DNA from: JANSYA01 sp965243385
GTDB taxonomy: Bacteria; Spirochaetota; Leptospiria; Leptospirales; Leptonemataceae
DNA: 64,000 nucleotides
Assembly (NCBI GenBank): GCA_965243385.1
Contig: CBDEUV010000002.1
Location: 1,364,001 to 1,428,000, forward strand
Direction of reading: 5' to 3'
In this document: positions 49,179 through 57,553 of the stretch, one piece after another
How the letters are laid out: each line of letters begins with the position of its first letter
Position numbering within the stretch: the first letter of the stretch is position 1
Translations under genes and position numbers: made by a program
The notes under the pieces: generated by a model
The model's input: the letters and a program-made list of their open reading frames with translations, nothing else
Databases searched by the model: none
What the model was told of the DNA's origin: nothing

Positions 49179-51434
49179 TCAGGCAAAGTCCGGAGCGTCG
49201 GAGGACCGAAAGTCCAGTCGAAGCAGAGACAGGTCGTCGACCGGTTCGCCGGCGGCCCGCAGAAGCTCGCGGATGCGCTCCAGATCTCCGCCGGTTACCT
49301 GGACGATTTCAACATAGGACATGGGAGTGCGATCATTTTGCAAGAGGCGCAGATCGTAGCAGCCGTCCGAGCCCGCTATCAGGATGTCGCCTGCTTCCAG
49401 TGTAAGCCCGTTCATTGTCGCAGGAACGCCGGGGAGGCCCAGGCCGGGAGGAGCTGAGGCCGGAAAGTCGGAAAGAAGGTCTGAAGTCGGCACGCCAATT
49501 GAGTCCCGAACTGGCTCGAAAACGCGACGGGCCTCACCGGCGCGCAGCAGCAGCGGCGCGGGATGCCCGGCGTTAATTGCATGGACGGTGCCGGACTTCG
49601 CGTGGACCAGACCGAGCACGAAAGATACGGTCATGCGCCCCTCAAAGGATCGAAAAGCGCGCTCAATCTCTTCTACCAGACGGATTAACCACGTCGCCGG
49701 CGTTCGAGCGCGCGGTGCGTTGGATTCATCCGCGCTCTGATGCAGTAAAAAGGACCGAAAGCTTACGGCCAGAACAAGCGCCCCTGTCGCGCCCTGCGTG
49801 GATTTGCCCATCGCATCGGCGTTGATCCATACGACGTACGACTCACCTGCCAGGGTAATTGATTCGGCCATACACACGTCTCCGCCGACCTGGCCTGCGA
49901 GGCCGCCGAACTTAAACTGTTTATGCTGGCGAACCAGTGATTCCACTTTCACATTTCCGCTCGTGATCCGCGCGCCGATCATCGGTCCCAGCACGCGCGA
50001 AACCAGCAGGTAGTCGGCGTCCTGTTCGTTCTTGAGTTTGCTGACCGCCGCGAGGGTCTGGCTCAATTCAACCGTTCGGCGCTTGACGAGCTCTTCCAGA
50101 TTTTGCGAGTGCTCGCGCAGCTGTTCATGAGCGACGACCAGATCCGCTCGAGTTCGTAGATAACGATGCCAGACCGTCAGTCCGGTCGAAAGCAGCAGGA
50201 CAAAGAAACCGAAGGGCGAAGTAAGACCCGACACGATCGGTAAATATCCAAGACCGCCGAGAATGTCGAGCGTCCCGGTAACGAGATACAGACCGCCACC
50301 CCACAGAGCGATTCGCAGCTCCGGCGGCCCGCGCTTTAACGAATCCGGAACGAGATACAGCGCGCCGAAGACACAGAACGCGAGCAAAACGTAGAGATTG
50401 GGGCCGAATAAAACATAGCCCGGCAGCCAGAAAATATTCGCGAGCGCGAAAGCCGACGCGGTCAGCAGCGCGACGAGCGTGAGAATTCGAATGGGGCGCG
50501 ATTCGGGCACCATCTCCCGATAAAAGAAAGCCACTGAAGGGGCGATGCCGTAGAGCGAAAAATTCTCAAGCGTATACCAGATCAGCGGTTCGGCCCAGAG
50601 CATATGCTGCAGCCTTAATTCCCGGTGGCTGACCAGATACAGACCGAGCGCCAGGCACTGCAGCGCGAAAGCGAGATAGACCGTTTCGCTCCGTGCCCTG
50701 AAATACATTAACAGGCTGATGAAGAAAGCTACGAGAGAAATCACGCCGACCAGAAATCGGCCCATGTCCTCGCGAACGATCTCTTGCTGAAACTGCGACC
50801 GGCAGACTAAAAACGGACCGTCGCCGTCGATGCCAATGTTACGAAAACCCGACCAGATGCGAAGGGTCAGCCAGCGTGAATCAAGCTGATCGCCGCTTCG
50901 CGCAGAACGCGACACCGCTGACGCCGTCGGCAGCGAAATTAGATGAAAAGGCCGTCCTGCAAATCCATCCGGCCCCAGATCCGGATCTCCGAATCGATAG
51001 ATTTCCCGTCCGTCCAGATAGGCGCTGAAACTCAAATTCACGACACCTAAATAGACCGCCGGATCTTCGCACGGCGGCATTTCCGAGAGCGCCACACGAA
51101 GCCAGCGATAGGTGGGCCGATCAATTCTGAAATATAGACCGGACGAAGGCGACTTCGGAATGGGCTGCCAGTGATCGCCCTCCGGCTGAGCGCAGATCGA
51201 AATTCGCTCAGAAGCTGATGCTCTCTCCTCCGTAAGGCTGCCCTGACGGGGATCGCATTGTTCCCAGGCGTCCCGCAACACAATGGGCTTCTCCGCGCGC
51301 ACATCCTGCAGCGGGACCGCGATCCACAAGGCGATAGTCGTCAGTGTGGCGACGTGGAATACGATCGGCCTCGGGCGTTCAGGTCTCCGACGGAAGCCGG
51401 CCCAACAGCGCGGGATAAAAGGGGACCGGTTCAA
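49179..51434 (-). CDS. 7TM-DISM membrane SpoIIE-type phosphatase
   Basis: The 751-aa protein starts at TTG 51434, which overlaps the STAS stop in TTGA and has GGAG five bases upstream. It has an N-terminal hydrophobic segment, a periplasmic 7TMR-DISM-type sensor domain (about 90-220), seven hydrophobic helices (about 225-430), a coiled coil (about 440-480) and a C-terminal PP2C/SpoIIE phosphatase domain (about 500-745). Phosphatase motifs are GQVGGDVCMAE, INADAMGKSTQGATGALV, INAGHPAPLLLRAGEAR, GSDGCYDL and VDDLSLLRL; the second Asp of the usual GGDYYD box is replaced. These enzymes dephosphorylate STAS partners, and the STAS gene directly upstream is the obvious one. Confidence 0.92.
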   Translation of the reverse strand: MNRSPFIPRCWAGFRRRPERPRPIVFHVATLTTIALWIAVPLQDVRAEKPIVLRDAWEQCDPRQGSLTEERASASERISICAQPEGDHWQPIPKSPSSGLYFRIDRPTYRWLRVALSEMPPCEDPAVYLGVVNLSFSAYLDGREIYRFGDPDLGPDGFAGRPFHLISLPTASAVSRSARSGDQLDSRWLTLRIWSGFRNIGIDGDGPFLVCRSQFQQEIVREDMGRFLVGVISLVAFFISLLMYFRARSETVYLAFALQCLALGLYLVSHRELRLQHMLWAEPLIWYTLENFSLYGIAPSVAFFYREMVPESRPIRILTLVALLTASAFALANIFWLPGYVLFGPNLYVLLAFCVFGALYLVPDSLKRGPPELRIALWGGGLYLVTGTLDILGGLGYLPIVSGLTSPFGFFVLLLSTGLTVWHRYLRTRADLVVAHEQLREHSQNLEELVKRRTVELSQTLAAVSKLKNEQDADYLLVSRVLGPMIGARITSGNVKVESLVRQHKQFKFGGLAGQVGGDVCMAESITLAGESYVVWINADAMGKSTQGATGALVLAVSFRSFLLHQSADESNAPRARTPATWLIRLVEEIERAFRSFEGRMTVSFVLGLVHAKSGTVHAINAGHPAPLLLRAGEARRVFEPVRDSIGVPTSDLLSDFPASAPPGLGLPGVPATMNGLTLEAGDILIAGSDGCYDLRLLQNDRTPMSYVEIVQVTGGDLERIRELLRAAGEPVDDLSLLRLDFRSSDAPDFA

Positions 51435-51760
51435 TCCCGCTCCAGGTCGGCCTCCGAATTTCGAAAATCCAGATGCTGGTGAAGCCGGGCCAGCTCAAAC
51501 ATTCGCATAAGATCTTCAGGGACGGCAAGCAAGACAAATCGTCCGCCGCCGTCTACGACGAGTTTGCGCCAGCGCAGTATCGCCGCGATACCGCTGGAAT
51601 CGATGAATTCCAGTTCGGACAGGTCCAGAGCGACGTCGGCTTCCTGTTTCCCGAGCACTGTGTCCAGCCAATGCGATACGATGGGCAGCGCGTACAGACT
51701 GAGATCGCCTGCCAGAGCAATTACCTGGAAATCGCGGAGAACCCGGATCTTTAATTCCAT
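51431..51760 (-). CDS. STAS-domain anti-sigma factor antagonist
   Basis: ATG 51760 (MELKIRVLRDF) gives a 109-aa single STAS domain of normal length; an upstream TTG at 51799 would add 13 residues. The phosphorylation site is Ser55 in FIDSSGIAAILRW, an exact match to the SpoIIAA/RsbV pattern. In partner switching, the unphosphorylated form binds an anti-sigma kinase and frees a sigma factor; the SpoIIE phosphatase encoded next reactivates it. The anti-sigma kinase is not in the window. The genes overlap by 4 bases, so they are coupled. It is divergent from a MerR-family regulator. Confidence 0.92.
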   Translation of the reverse strand: MELKIRVLRDFQVIALAGDLSLYALPIVSHWLDTVLGKQEADVALDLSELEFIDSSGIAAILRWRKLVVDGGGRFVLLAVPEDLMRMFELARLHQHLDFRNSEADLERD

Positions 51761-51875
51761 CGGTGTGCCAGTCCTGTTAAGAAAATTGAATATAGTCAAG
51801 CCAATTTCCCGGAAAACTGATGCGAGCTATGGCTGCCATGATAATAAGACCATAAGTCGGAGGCACGCGGGTGCT

Positions 51876-52730
51876 ATGTATTCAATTGGAGAGTTTTCCA
51901 AACGCACGCGAATATCCATACAAACGCTCAGGTTGTACGATCGGCACGGACTGCTGAAACCCGGTCACGTCGACGCGCAGACCGGTTATCGGCACTATCA
52001 ACCCACGCAGATACTGATTGCGGAACAAATTCGATTCCTGCGAAACTGCGACGTGCCGTTGAAAACCATAGCCAGTTTGCTACGATTGCAGGCGCTCGGC
52101 GCTGACGACGATATTCTCGAAATACTGCAGGAGCACGAAACCGCGTTGATGGATCGATTGAGCAGCATCCAGCGTATGCAGCGGTGGATGCGAACCCTGC
52201 GCACGAAGACGAAAGACGGGAACCCGTCCGGGGCGCGCAATGTTCACGAAAAAGACGGAGCGATCGAAGTTATAGAAGTAGGCAGCCGCACGGTACTCGC
52301 CTCAAAAAAATTCGGCGAATACGAAGACGTGTTCCCGCTCATTGAAGAGCTGACTGACTTCGCCCTTTCGCAAAAACTCAGGGTCGATGGTTCACCCATG
52401 CTGCTCTGGGGCGAAGCATTCGTCGCCGGCCAGTCAAGCCCCGGCGCCGCGGCGAAGATCGAAGTAGCGATTCCGGTTAGCGGTCGATTCGCGTCGACTG
52501 CGGAAATGCTGCGCCGTCGCTTGCCAGGCGGAAAGATGGCTCGCCTGACTTTTTTCGGCGACCGCGCACAAACCGGGCGCCACTACGAACGCCTCAGCGC
52601 CTGGGCTTTCGAAAATCGCTGTACGATTGCCGGAATTTTTCGCGAAATCTATCATAATCTGCCTGGTGCCGTGGCTCCATCCGATTCCATAACGGAAATT
52701 CAGGTGCCCATTCGCTTGCCCGAGGAGTGA
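51876..52730 (+). CDS. MerR-family transcriptional regulator with GyrI-like effector domain
   Basis: The start is ATG 51876 (MYSIGEFSKRTRISIQTLRLYD); the longer frame to 51564 is a shadow of the STAS gene. The 284-aa protein has an N-terminal winged-helix MerR domain (1-70: LRLYDRHGLLKP, GYRHYQPTQI), a coiled-coil linker (about 75-115) and a C-terminal GyrI/AraC-effector-like domain (about 130-284). This is the layout of BmrR, which binds cationic lipophilic drugs and untwists a long-spacer promoter. Its target here is unknown; the nearest divergent unit is the STAS-SpoIIE pair, 115 bases away. GGAGG lies about twelve bases upstream. Confidence 0.9.
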   Translation: MYSIGEFSKRTRISIQTLRLYDRHGLLKPGHVDAQTGYRHYQPTQILIAEQIRFLRNCDVPLKTIASLLRLQALGADDDILEILQEHETALMDRLSSIQRMQRWMRTLRTKTKDGNPSGARNVHEKDGAIEVIEVGSRTVLASKKFGEYEDVFPLIEELTDFALSQKLRVDGSPMLLWGEAFVAGQSSPGAAAKIEVAIPVSGRFASTAEMLRRRLPGGKMARLTFFGDRAQTGRHYERLSAWAFENRCTIAGIFREIYHNLPGAVAPSDSITEIQVPIRLPEE

Positions 52731-52745
52731 ATGACGCGCAAAACC

Positions 52746-53324
52746 TCAGCTGTTGTCTCCCTGCAAATTCACAGTGTACGTACCCTCGTCAGCATCGTCC
52801 GAAACAATTGTCAGAATGCCGGTGATGCAGCAGCCGGAGTTCGGATTGGCCAGCTGGAAATCCAGTGTGGACTGAGCGGGAACGGTACTCGACGCGGGCG
52901 GAGTCAGAATAAAGTCAGCCATATTGTCGATTGTTACGCTGGTCAAGGTCAGGGGTCCGGTGCCCGAATTTTGAATCCTCAGGGTTACCGGACTCGGGAA
53001 GCAATTGCCCCCTCCGCGAAAATCACAGGTGCTCCCACTGATCAGGTCGCCGCCCCCGGCAATCTGCAAAAGGATCTCGGGCGGACCGGAGGCACCCGGC
53101 GAAACAGGAGAATCCGCCATACCTGGCGGCGCCCCGAGAGCGGAAGCCAGGCCGGCGAAAAGGGTGGCATCGGCTTCGGTGTCGGTCTCGCCGGCGGGCG
53201 TGGTCAGTCCGACCACGGGATGCCCGGCGAAACAGGCGGGGCCCATGAATAAACTCAACAAGACAATGTGGAATACGGCGGATCGATGACCCACGCGTTT
53301 GATTCTATTCGAGGGAGCGCTCAA
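52746..53324 (-). CDS. Lipoprotein-like protein with ASPM/SPD-2/Hydin-type domain
   Basis: The 192-aa frame starts with TTG 53324; GTG 53294 would also keep the signal peptide, which ends FMGPAC (possible lipobox). The mature part is beta-rich: FPSPVTLRIQNSGTGPLTLTSVTI and NSGCCITGILTIVSDDADEGTYTVNLQG form an Ig-like Hydin/choice-of-anchor D domain, common in bacterial surface proteins. Four Cys lie within the domain. The start codon is doubtful, since neither has a good ribosome binding site. It is convergent with the MerR gene, 15 bases away. Function unknown. Confidence 0.78.
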   Translation of the reverse strand: MSAPSNRIKRVGHRSAVFHIVLLSLFMGPACFAGHPVVGLTTPAGETDTEADATLFAGLASALGAPPGMADSPVSPGASGPPEILLQIAGGGDLISGSTCDFRGGGNCFPSPVTLRIQNSGTGPLTLTSVTIDNMADFILTPPASSTVPAQSTLDFQLANPNSGCCITGILTIVSDDADEGTYTVNLQGDNS

Positions 53325-53536
53325 TTGCTTCTACACCAGATCTTGATCTGGCGAAGATTCTAAGCCATCGTGCGTTCTTTCGTCGACCGAATGGGCCCAG
53401 TCGGACAGATCATCCCCGAATGGACAAACCTGGGTTGTGAAAATAACCAGGGCCCTGATCCGCTTTACGCTGATGGCCCCGTTCATTCGTGGGCAGGCTG
53501 GTCGACCTGCGGCTGTTTTTCAACAGCCTCTGGTCG

Positions 53537-55528
53537 CTAAAAATAGAAAGACTCTTGATGAATCTGCAGCTCGGGCGTCCCCAGGGACTTCACGGCTTCC
53601 CTGCAGCTTTGCATAAAGACATCCGGCCCGCACAGAAATACCTCTCGTGCTCGCAAATCTTCAAGATCTTCAAAATCGGCAGGCTGCATTCGTCTCTGCT
53701 TGATGACGAAAGATGCTTGAGCAAAATCGCGGAACAACGCCTGGCCGGTGTCGAGTGCTTGACCGCCTCTATCGCTCGGATCGCTCACGCTCTGGAATAT
53801 ATTGACGCTGATCGATACACCGGGGACGTCATTGGCCTTCTTCAGAAAATGTCGCGCCACCTGGATATCGTCGTCTCTGGCTGCGAAGAGCAGCACGATA
53901 TCCGTCGCCAGTGAGGCGCCTTCCGCCGATGCCCGGCTCATATTCAACAGCCCATCCCACATCGATAGAAACGGAGTGATACCGACGCCCCCGGCGACCC
54001 ACAGCATCTTTGCCGGAACGACAGGCAATCCACCCTGCTCCGGATACGAGAAACTGCTGAAGCTTCCGCCCGTCCCCTTGAATTTCACCTCCACTGGATC
54101 AGAGTCTGCGGACTCAAGTTGGTGTAAAAAATTCGAAACGAGCCCGCCCTCTTTGCGTTTCACCGTGACCTCGAGCTGCTCGATTTTATTGAATCGCTTC
54201 TGATCAAAATCGAAGTCCGGCGCCGAAGACAGTGTCCAGGTTCGAATACAGTCGTCATTGACCGACTGGGGATTTCGGTCGTTCATATGGGCATAGCCGG
54301 CGCCCAGCTTATCCGAAAAGTCGAAGACACCAAAGCCGCCCGGGACTGGCGCTTGAATCGCCCCGGAGAGTTGAAATACGAAAGTTGAGATCCTGTCGCT
54401 CAGTCTTTTCGTAGAAACCAGCTTCGCGACCAGCTCCTGCTCAGCGGGCGCGGCCGGCCCGACCGAATATCCCAGCTGCTCTAACTCAATATTAAGATAT
54501 CTTAGCGGCGGATTGTAGGGCGAAAACTCCTCGTCTGAGGTCATCTCCAGATTCAGCCCCGCATTCACAAAAACCGCGCCCGTTATTTGAATACGAGTCA
54601 CCAGGCTCACGCGCGACATCAGCTTTTGCGCGTCTGCATCGAACAGGTTTTCGGCTTCGCCGGTCAGATAGAGCAGGTTCCCGGTCGCAAAATCAGGGAT
54701 AATCAGGCCCACCAATGCGTCGCCCTCGCCCTCGATATTGCCCAGCGACTGATAAAAACGATTTCCCGAATAGTCCGGCAACACCAAATACGTGGAGACG
54801 CTCCCATCCGTTTCTTCCTCATAGACACGAACAAATCCGGGCGGACCTCCCCGGTGATTCAGTCCCATATAGCTCTGCGCGTGCTTCGTTCTGTCAGTAT
54901 GCTTCGTTGCTAAAAAAACTGTGCTTGCCCGATCGATGTGCTCCCGACAAAAATCAGCTAACGAGACCTCAAGAGATTCGAATCGGGTCAAGCCGGCCTC
55001 AGCTTTGCGCGTGCGGTGTTTTAGATCACGGACGGTAATATATTTCGGACAATTGCCGAGGTGTTGATTCGAATTCAGACTCAGGCTGATCAGCCCGGAC
55101 TTCATTTCGGCGGCCTCGATTTCCCCTGCGATCTTGATCCGGGCGCGATTCGAAAAATCGATGCCGACGCCTGCGAAGAGCGCCTTCTGATTGTCTGCGC
55201 CGCGAACGTTATCTTCAATGCATCGAAGAAACGGATCATGCGGATTGACTTCCGCTTCGATCGTTGTTCTGCCGTCAGGGCTGACCCGGATCCCCGCGGA
55301 AGGCTCTGCACCGGATTGCGTCACCAACATCGTGACCCAGGGGCGCCCCCGGCCGTCCAATGCCGCCAGAGGCAAATACGGCAGCCTTGAAAAAAACTCC
55401 GCATACTGGAGCGGCATATCGGCATGAATATAGCCGGGAATCTGGTCGGCCAGCTCCCGGGGGGTATGCATTTTCTTTTGCACATACCGCTCGCCCTCAT
55501 GCAAACTCAGATCGGGCTGTTCTTTCAT
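53537..55528 (-). CDS. PNPOx-like / ferredoxin-reductase fusion flavoprotein without 2Fe-2S domain
   Basis: ATG 55528 has GGGAG seven bases upstream. The 663-aa protein has a pyridoxamine-phosphate-oxidase-like split barrel in its N-terminal half (about 45-330; LPLAALDGRGRPWVTML, VGLIIPDFATGNLLYLTG) and a ferredoxin-NADP reductase module in the C-terminal half (about 365-663). The FAD motif is RTWTLSSAP and the NAD(P) motifs are VAGGVGITPFLSM and LCGPDVFM; it ends HQESFYF. Related fusions usually carry a C-terminal 2Fe-2S ferredoxin, which is missing. It probably transfers electrons from NAD(P)H to a flavin or an external acceptor; the substrate is unknown. Confidence 0.88.
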   Translation of the reverse strand: MKEQPDLSLHEGERYVQKKMHTPRELADQIPGYIHADMPLQYAEFFSRLPYLPLAALDGRGRPWVTMLVTQSGAEPSAGIRVSPDGRTTIEAEVNPHDPFLRCIEDNVRGADNQKALFAGVGIDFSNRARIKIAGEIEAAEMKSGLISLSLNSNQHLGNCPKYITVRDLKHRTRKAEAGLTRFESLEVSLADFCREHIDRASTVFLATKHTDRTKHAQSYMGLNHRGGPPGFVRVYEEETDGSVSTYLVLPDYSGNRFYQSLGNIEGEGDALVGLIIPDFATGNLLYLTGEAENLFDADAQKLMSRVSLVTRIQITGAVFVNAGLNLEMTSDEEFSPYNPPLRYLNIELEQLGYSVGPAAPAEQELVAKLVSTKRLSDRISTFVFQLSGAIQAPVPGGFGVFDFSDKLGAGYAHMNDRNPQSVNDDCIRTWTLSSAPDFDFDQKRFNKIEQLEVTVKRKEGGLVSNFLHQLESADSDPVEVKFKGTGGSFSSFSYPEQGGLPVVPAKMLWVAGGVGITPFLSMWDGLLNMSRASAEGASLATDIVLLFAARDDDIQVARHFLKKANDVPGVSISVNIFQSVSDPSDRGGQALDTGQALFRDFAQASFVIKQRRMQPADFEDLEDLRAREVFLCGPDVFMQSCREAVKSLGTPELQIHQESFYF

Positions 55529-55573
55529 TTTAATGCTCCCGGCCGGATGAAGTTGAAACGGCCTGGCTCAGGG

Positions 55574-55693
55574 GCGCGTCAGCTTTAACTTTCGATCCGC
55601 CGCGCCTGCGGCGCGTCAGCTTTAACTTTCGATCTGCCGCGCCTGCGGCGCGTCAGCTTTAACTTTCGATCTGCCGCGCCTGCGGCGCGTCAG
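55574..55693. repeat. 37-bp tandem repeat, three copies plus a partial one
   Basis: Copies begin at 55574, 55611 and 55648; a 9-base partial fourth starts at 55685 and contains the nadB stop codon. The unit is nearly identical between copies (one C/T difference). It includes CGCGCCTGCGGCGCG, a perfect 6-base palindrome with a 3-base loop, so each unit can form a hairpin. It lies between nadB and the PNPOx fusion gene. It is not a CRISPR array, as there are no spacers. Confidence 0.93.
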
Positions 55694-57381
55694 ATCTCAG
55701 GACCCGTGCGGCGCAGAATCGTATGTTTGCTCGACGGCTCCCGGGTCTCGGGATAATCCGTGCTGTAATGCAGCCCGCGGCTTTCGGTGCGGCTGAGAGC
55801 CGAGTCCACCATCAGTCGGGCGACGAGCGCGATATTGCGCAATTCGAGAATTTTGTTTTGAATGACCGTGCGCCGGTAAAAGTCCAGAATCTCGTCATGC
55901 AATAATTGTATGCGACGCCGGGCGCGATGCAGCCTGAGATCCGAACGCACGATGCCGACGTAGTCCCACAGCACCTTCTTGATCTCTTCGAAATCGTGCT
56001 GGACCAAAATCCATTCGTCGGCGTTCGCCAGGCCTTCTTTTTGCCACTCGCGAACTTCGGGGACTTCGTACTGCGCGGGATTGGCGGCCAGATAATCGGC
56101 GATGCGCGCCGCGAACACCAATCCCTCCAGCAAACTATTCGACGCCAGGCGATTGCCGCCGTGCACCCCCGTGCACGAGACTTCGCCGAGAGCGAAGAGC
56201 CCCTGAATACAGGTACGCCCGTGCAGATCCGTGCGTACGCCGCCGCACATATAGTGGGCCGCCGGCACGACCGGAATCATATCACGCGAGATATCGATGC
56301 CCCGGTCCAGACAATACGAAAAGATATTCGGGAAATGCTCCATCAGCTCTTCGCGCGATTTGTGGCGCACGTCGAGCCATACGTGCTGCACGGCGGTGCG
56401 CTTCAATTCGGCGTCGATGGCGCGCGCGACGATATCGCGGGGAGCGAGGTCCTTGCGCGGATCGTACTTTTCCATGAACGCTTCGTGATCCACGCCGCGT
56501 AGAATCCCGCCGAAACCGCGCAGAGCTTCGCTGATCAAGAAGGTGCGTTCGCTCTCGGGATCGTACAGCGACGTGGGATGAAATTGATAGAATTCCATGT
56601 CCGCCACTTCCGCGCCCGCGCGATAGGCCAGCGCCACTCCGTCGCCGGTCGATACGTCGGGATTCGTATTGTGCAAATAGACCTGGCCCGCGCCGCCGGT
56701 CGACAGAACCGTAGCTTTCGCGCGTACAATGGTAATATCCCAGGTCTGCCGATCGTAGATATAGGCGCCGTAGCAGTGGGTATTCGAGCGATTCGAAGCG
56801 TTTTCCGGCTCGGGCCATTCATTGCTTTGCGCGTCGCCGTCCCAGTCGGGCAGCTTCGCGCCGGTCGCGGCCGCGCCCCGATCTTTGAGATGAAAGCGCG
56901 TAATGATTTCGACCGCGCTGGAGTGCTCGACGATCGGCACCCCGCGTTTCCGCACGGATTCCAGTAAAACCTTTTCGACTTCCTGGCCGGTCAGGTCCGC
57001 CGCGTGCACGATGCGATTCTGGCTATGACCGCCTTCCCGGCCGAGGTGCAATTCGCCCGCGTCGTCGCGTTCGAAGCGCGCTCCGAGTTCGATCAGCTTA
57101 CGAACGTGTTCGGGCCCCTCGGTGACGAGCACCCGCACGGCTTCCGGATCGCAGAGCCCCGCCCCCGCGTTTAAGGTGTCTTCGATATGACTTGCAAAGC
57201 TGTCTTCGTCGTGCAGCACCGATGCGATGCCGCCCTGGGCCCAGCTCGTGCTCGCATGATCCATCTTCGACTTGGTGACGATCATCACCCGACCGTGATC
57301 GGACAGCAGATAGGCCGCGTACAGCCCGGAAATCCCGCTGCCCAGAATCAGATAATCGACGTCGACGAGGTTATTGCTCAT
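55690..57381 (-). CDS. nadB: L-aspartate oxidase
   Basis: NadB oxidises L-aspartate to iminoaspartate, the first step of de novo NAD synthesis, using FAD and fumarate or oxygen. The 563-aa protein has the FAD motif LILGSGISGLYAAYLL at the N-terminus, STSWAQGGIASVL, DMEFYQFHPTSLY, ISEALRGFGG, RDIVARAID, YMCGGVRTDLHGRT and GEVSCTGVHGGNRLASNSLL, all typical of L-aspartate oxidase and fumarate reductase relatives. Length is normal. Partners nadA and nadC are not in the window. ATG 57381 is used. The stop lies within the 37-bp repeat. Confidence 0.96.
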   Translation of the reverse strand: MSNNLVDVDYLILGSGISGLYAAYLLSDHGRVMIVTKSKMDHASTSWAQGGIASVLHDEDSFASHIEDTLNAGAGLCDPEAVRVLVTEGPEHVRKLIELGARFERDDAGELHLGREGGHSQNRIVHAADLTGQEVEKVLLESVRKRGVPIVEHSSAVEIITRFHLKDRGAAATGAKLPDWDGDAQSNEWPEPENASNRSNTHCYGAYIYDRQTWDITIVRAKATVLSTGGAGQVYLHNTNPDVSTGDGVALAYRAGAEVADMEFYQFHPTSLYDPESERTFLISEALRGFGGILRGVDHEAFMEKYDPRKDLAPRDIVARAIDAELKRTAVQHVWLDVRHKSREELMEHFPNIFSYCLDRGIDISRDMIPVVPAAHYMCGGVRTDLHGRTCIQGLFALGEVSCTGVHGGNRLASNSLLEGLVFAARIADYLAANPAQYEVPEVREWQKEGLANADEWILVQHDFEEIKKVLWDYVGIVRSDLRLHRARRRIQLLHDEILDFYRRTVIQNKILELRNIALVARLMVDSALSRTESRGLHYSTDYPETREPSSKHTILRRTGPEI

Positions 57382-57412
57382 TCTAAATCGGGATTCTATT
57401 GGCCGCGGATGG

Positions 57413-57524
57413 CACGGATTTCACGGATGGGAATCCAGAGACTCTATATTTATCAGTCGATTTTCGCTCAGTTATTGATCGCAAGAATCCCAAAAGACGA
57501 TCCGTGCAATCAGTGAAATCCGTG
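57413..57524. repeat. Inverted repeat element with 12-base perfect arms
   Basis: CACGGATTTCAC at 57413-57424 pairs with GTGAAATCCGTG at 57513-57524 around an A+T-rich centre of 88 bases, with additional imperfect ACGGAT matches outside. Repeats of this kind (ACGGATTTCACGGAT-like) recur in intergenic regions of many bacterial genomes and look like remnants of small mobile elements. It lies upstream of nadB and downstream of the protease gene. Confidence 0.6.
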
Positions 57525-57553
57525 GCAAGACTATGCGATCGCCCACCCTTCGC

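Noticed and set aside
51564..51875. N-terminal extension of the MerR gene
   Set aside because: These codons are the reverse of the STAS gene; the MerR domain begins exactly at ATG 51876.
55574..55693. Possible CRISPR array
   Set aside because: The repeats are directly adjacent with no variable spacers and no cas genes nearby.
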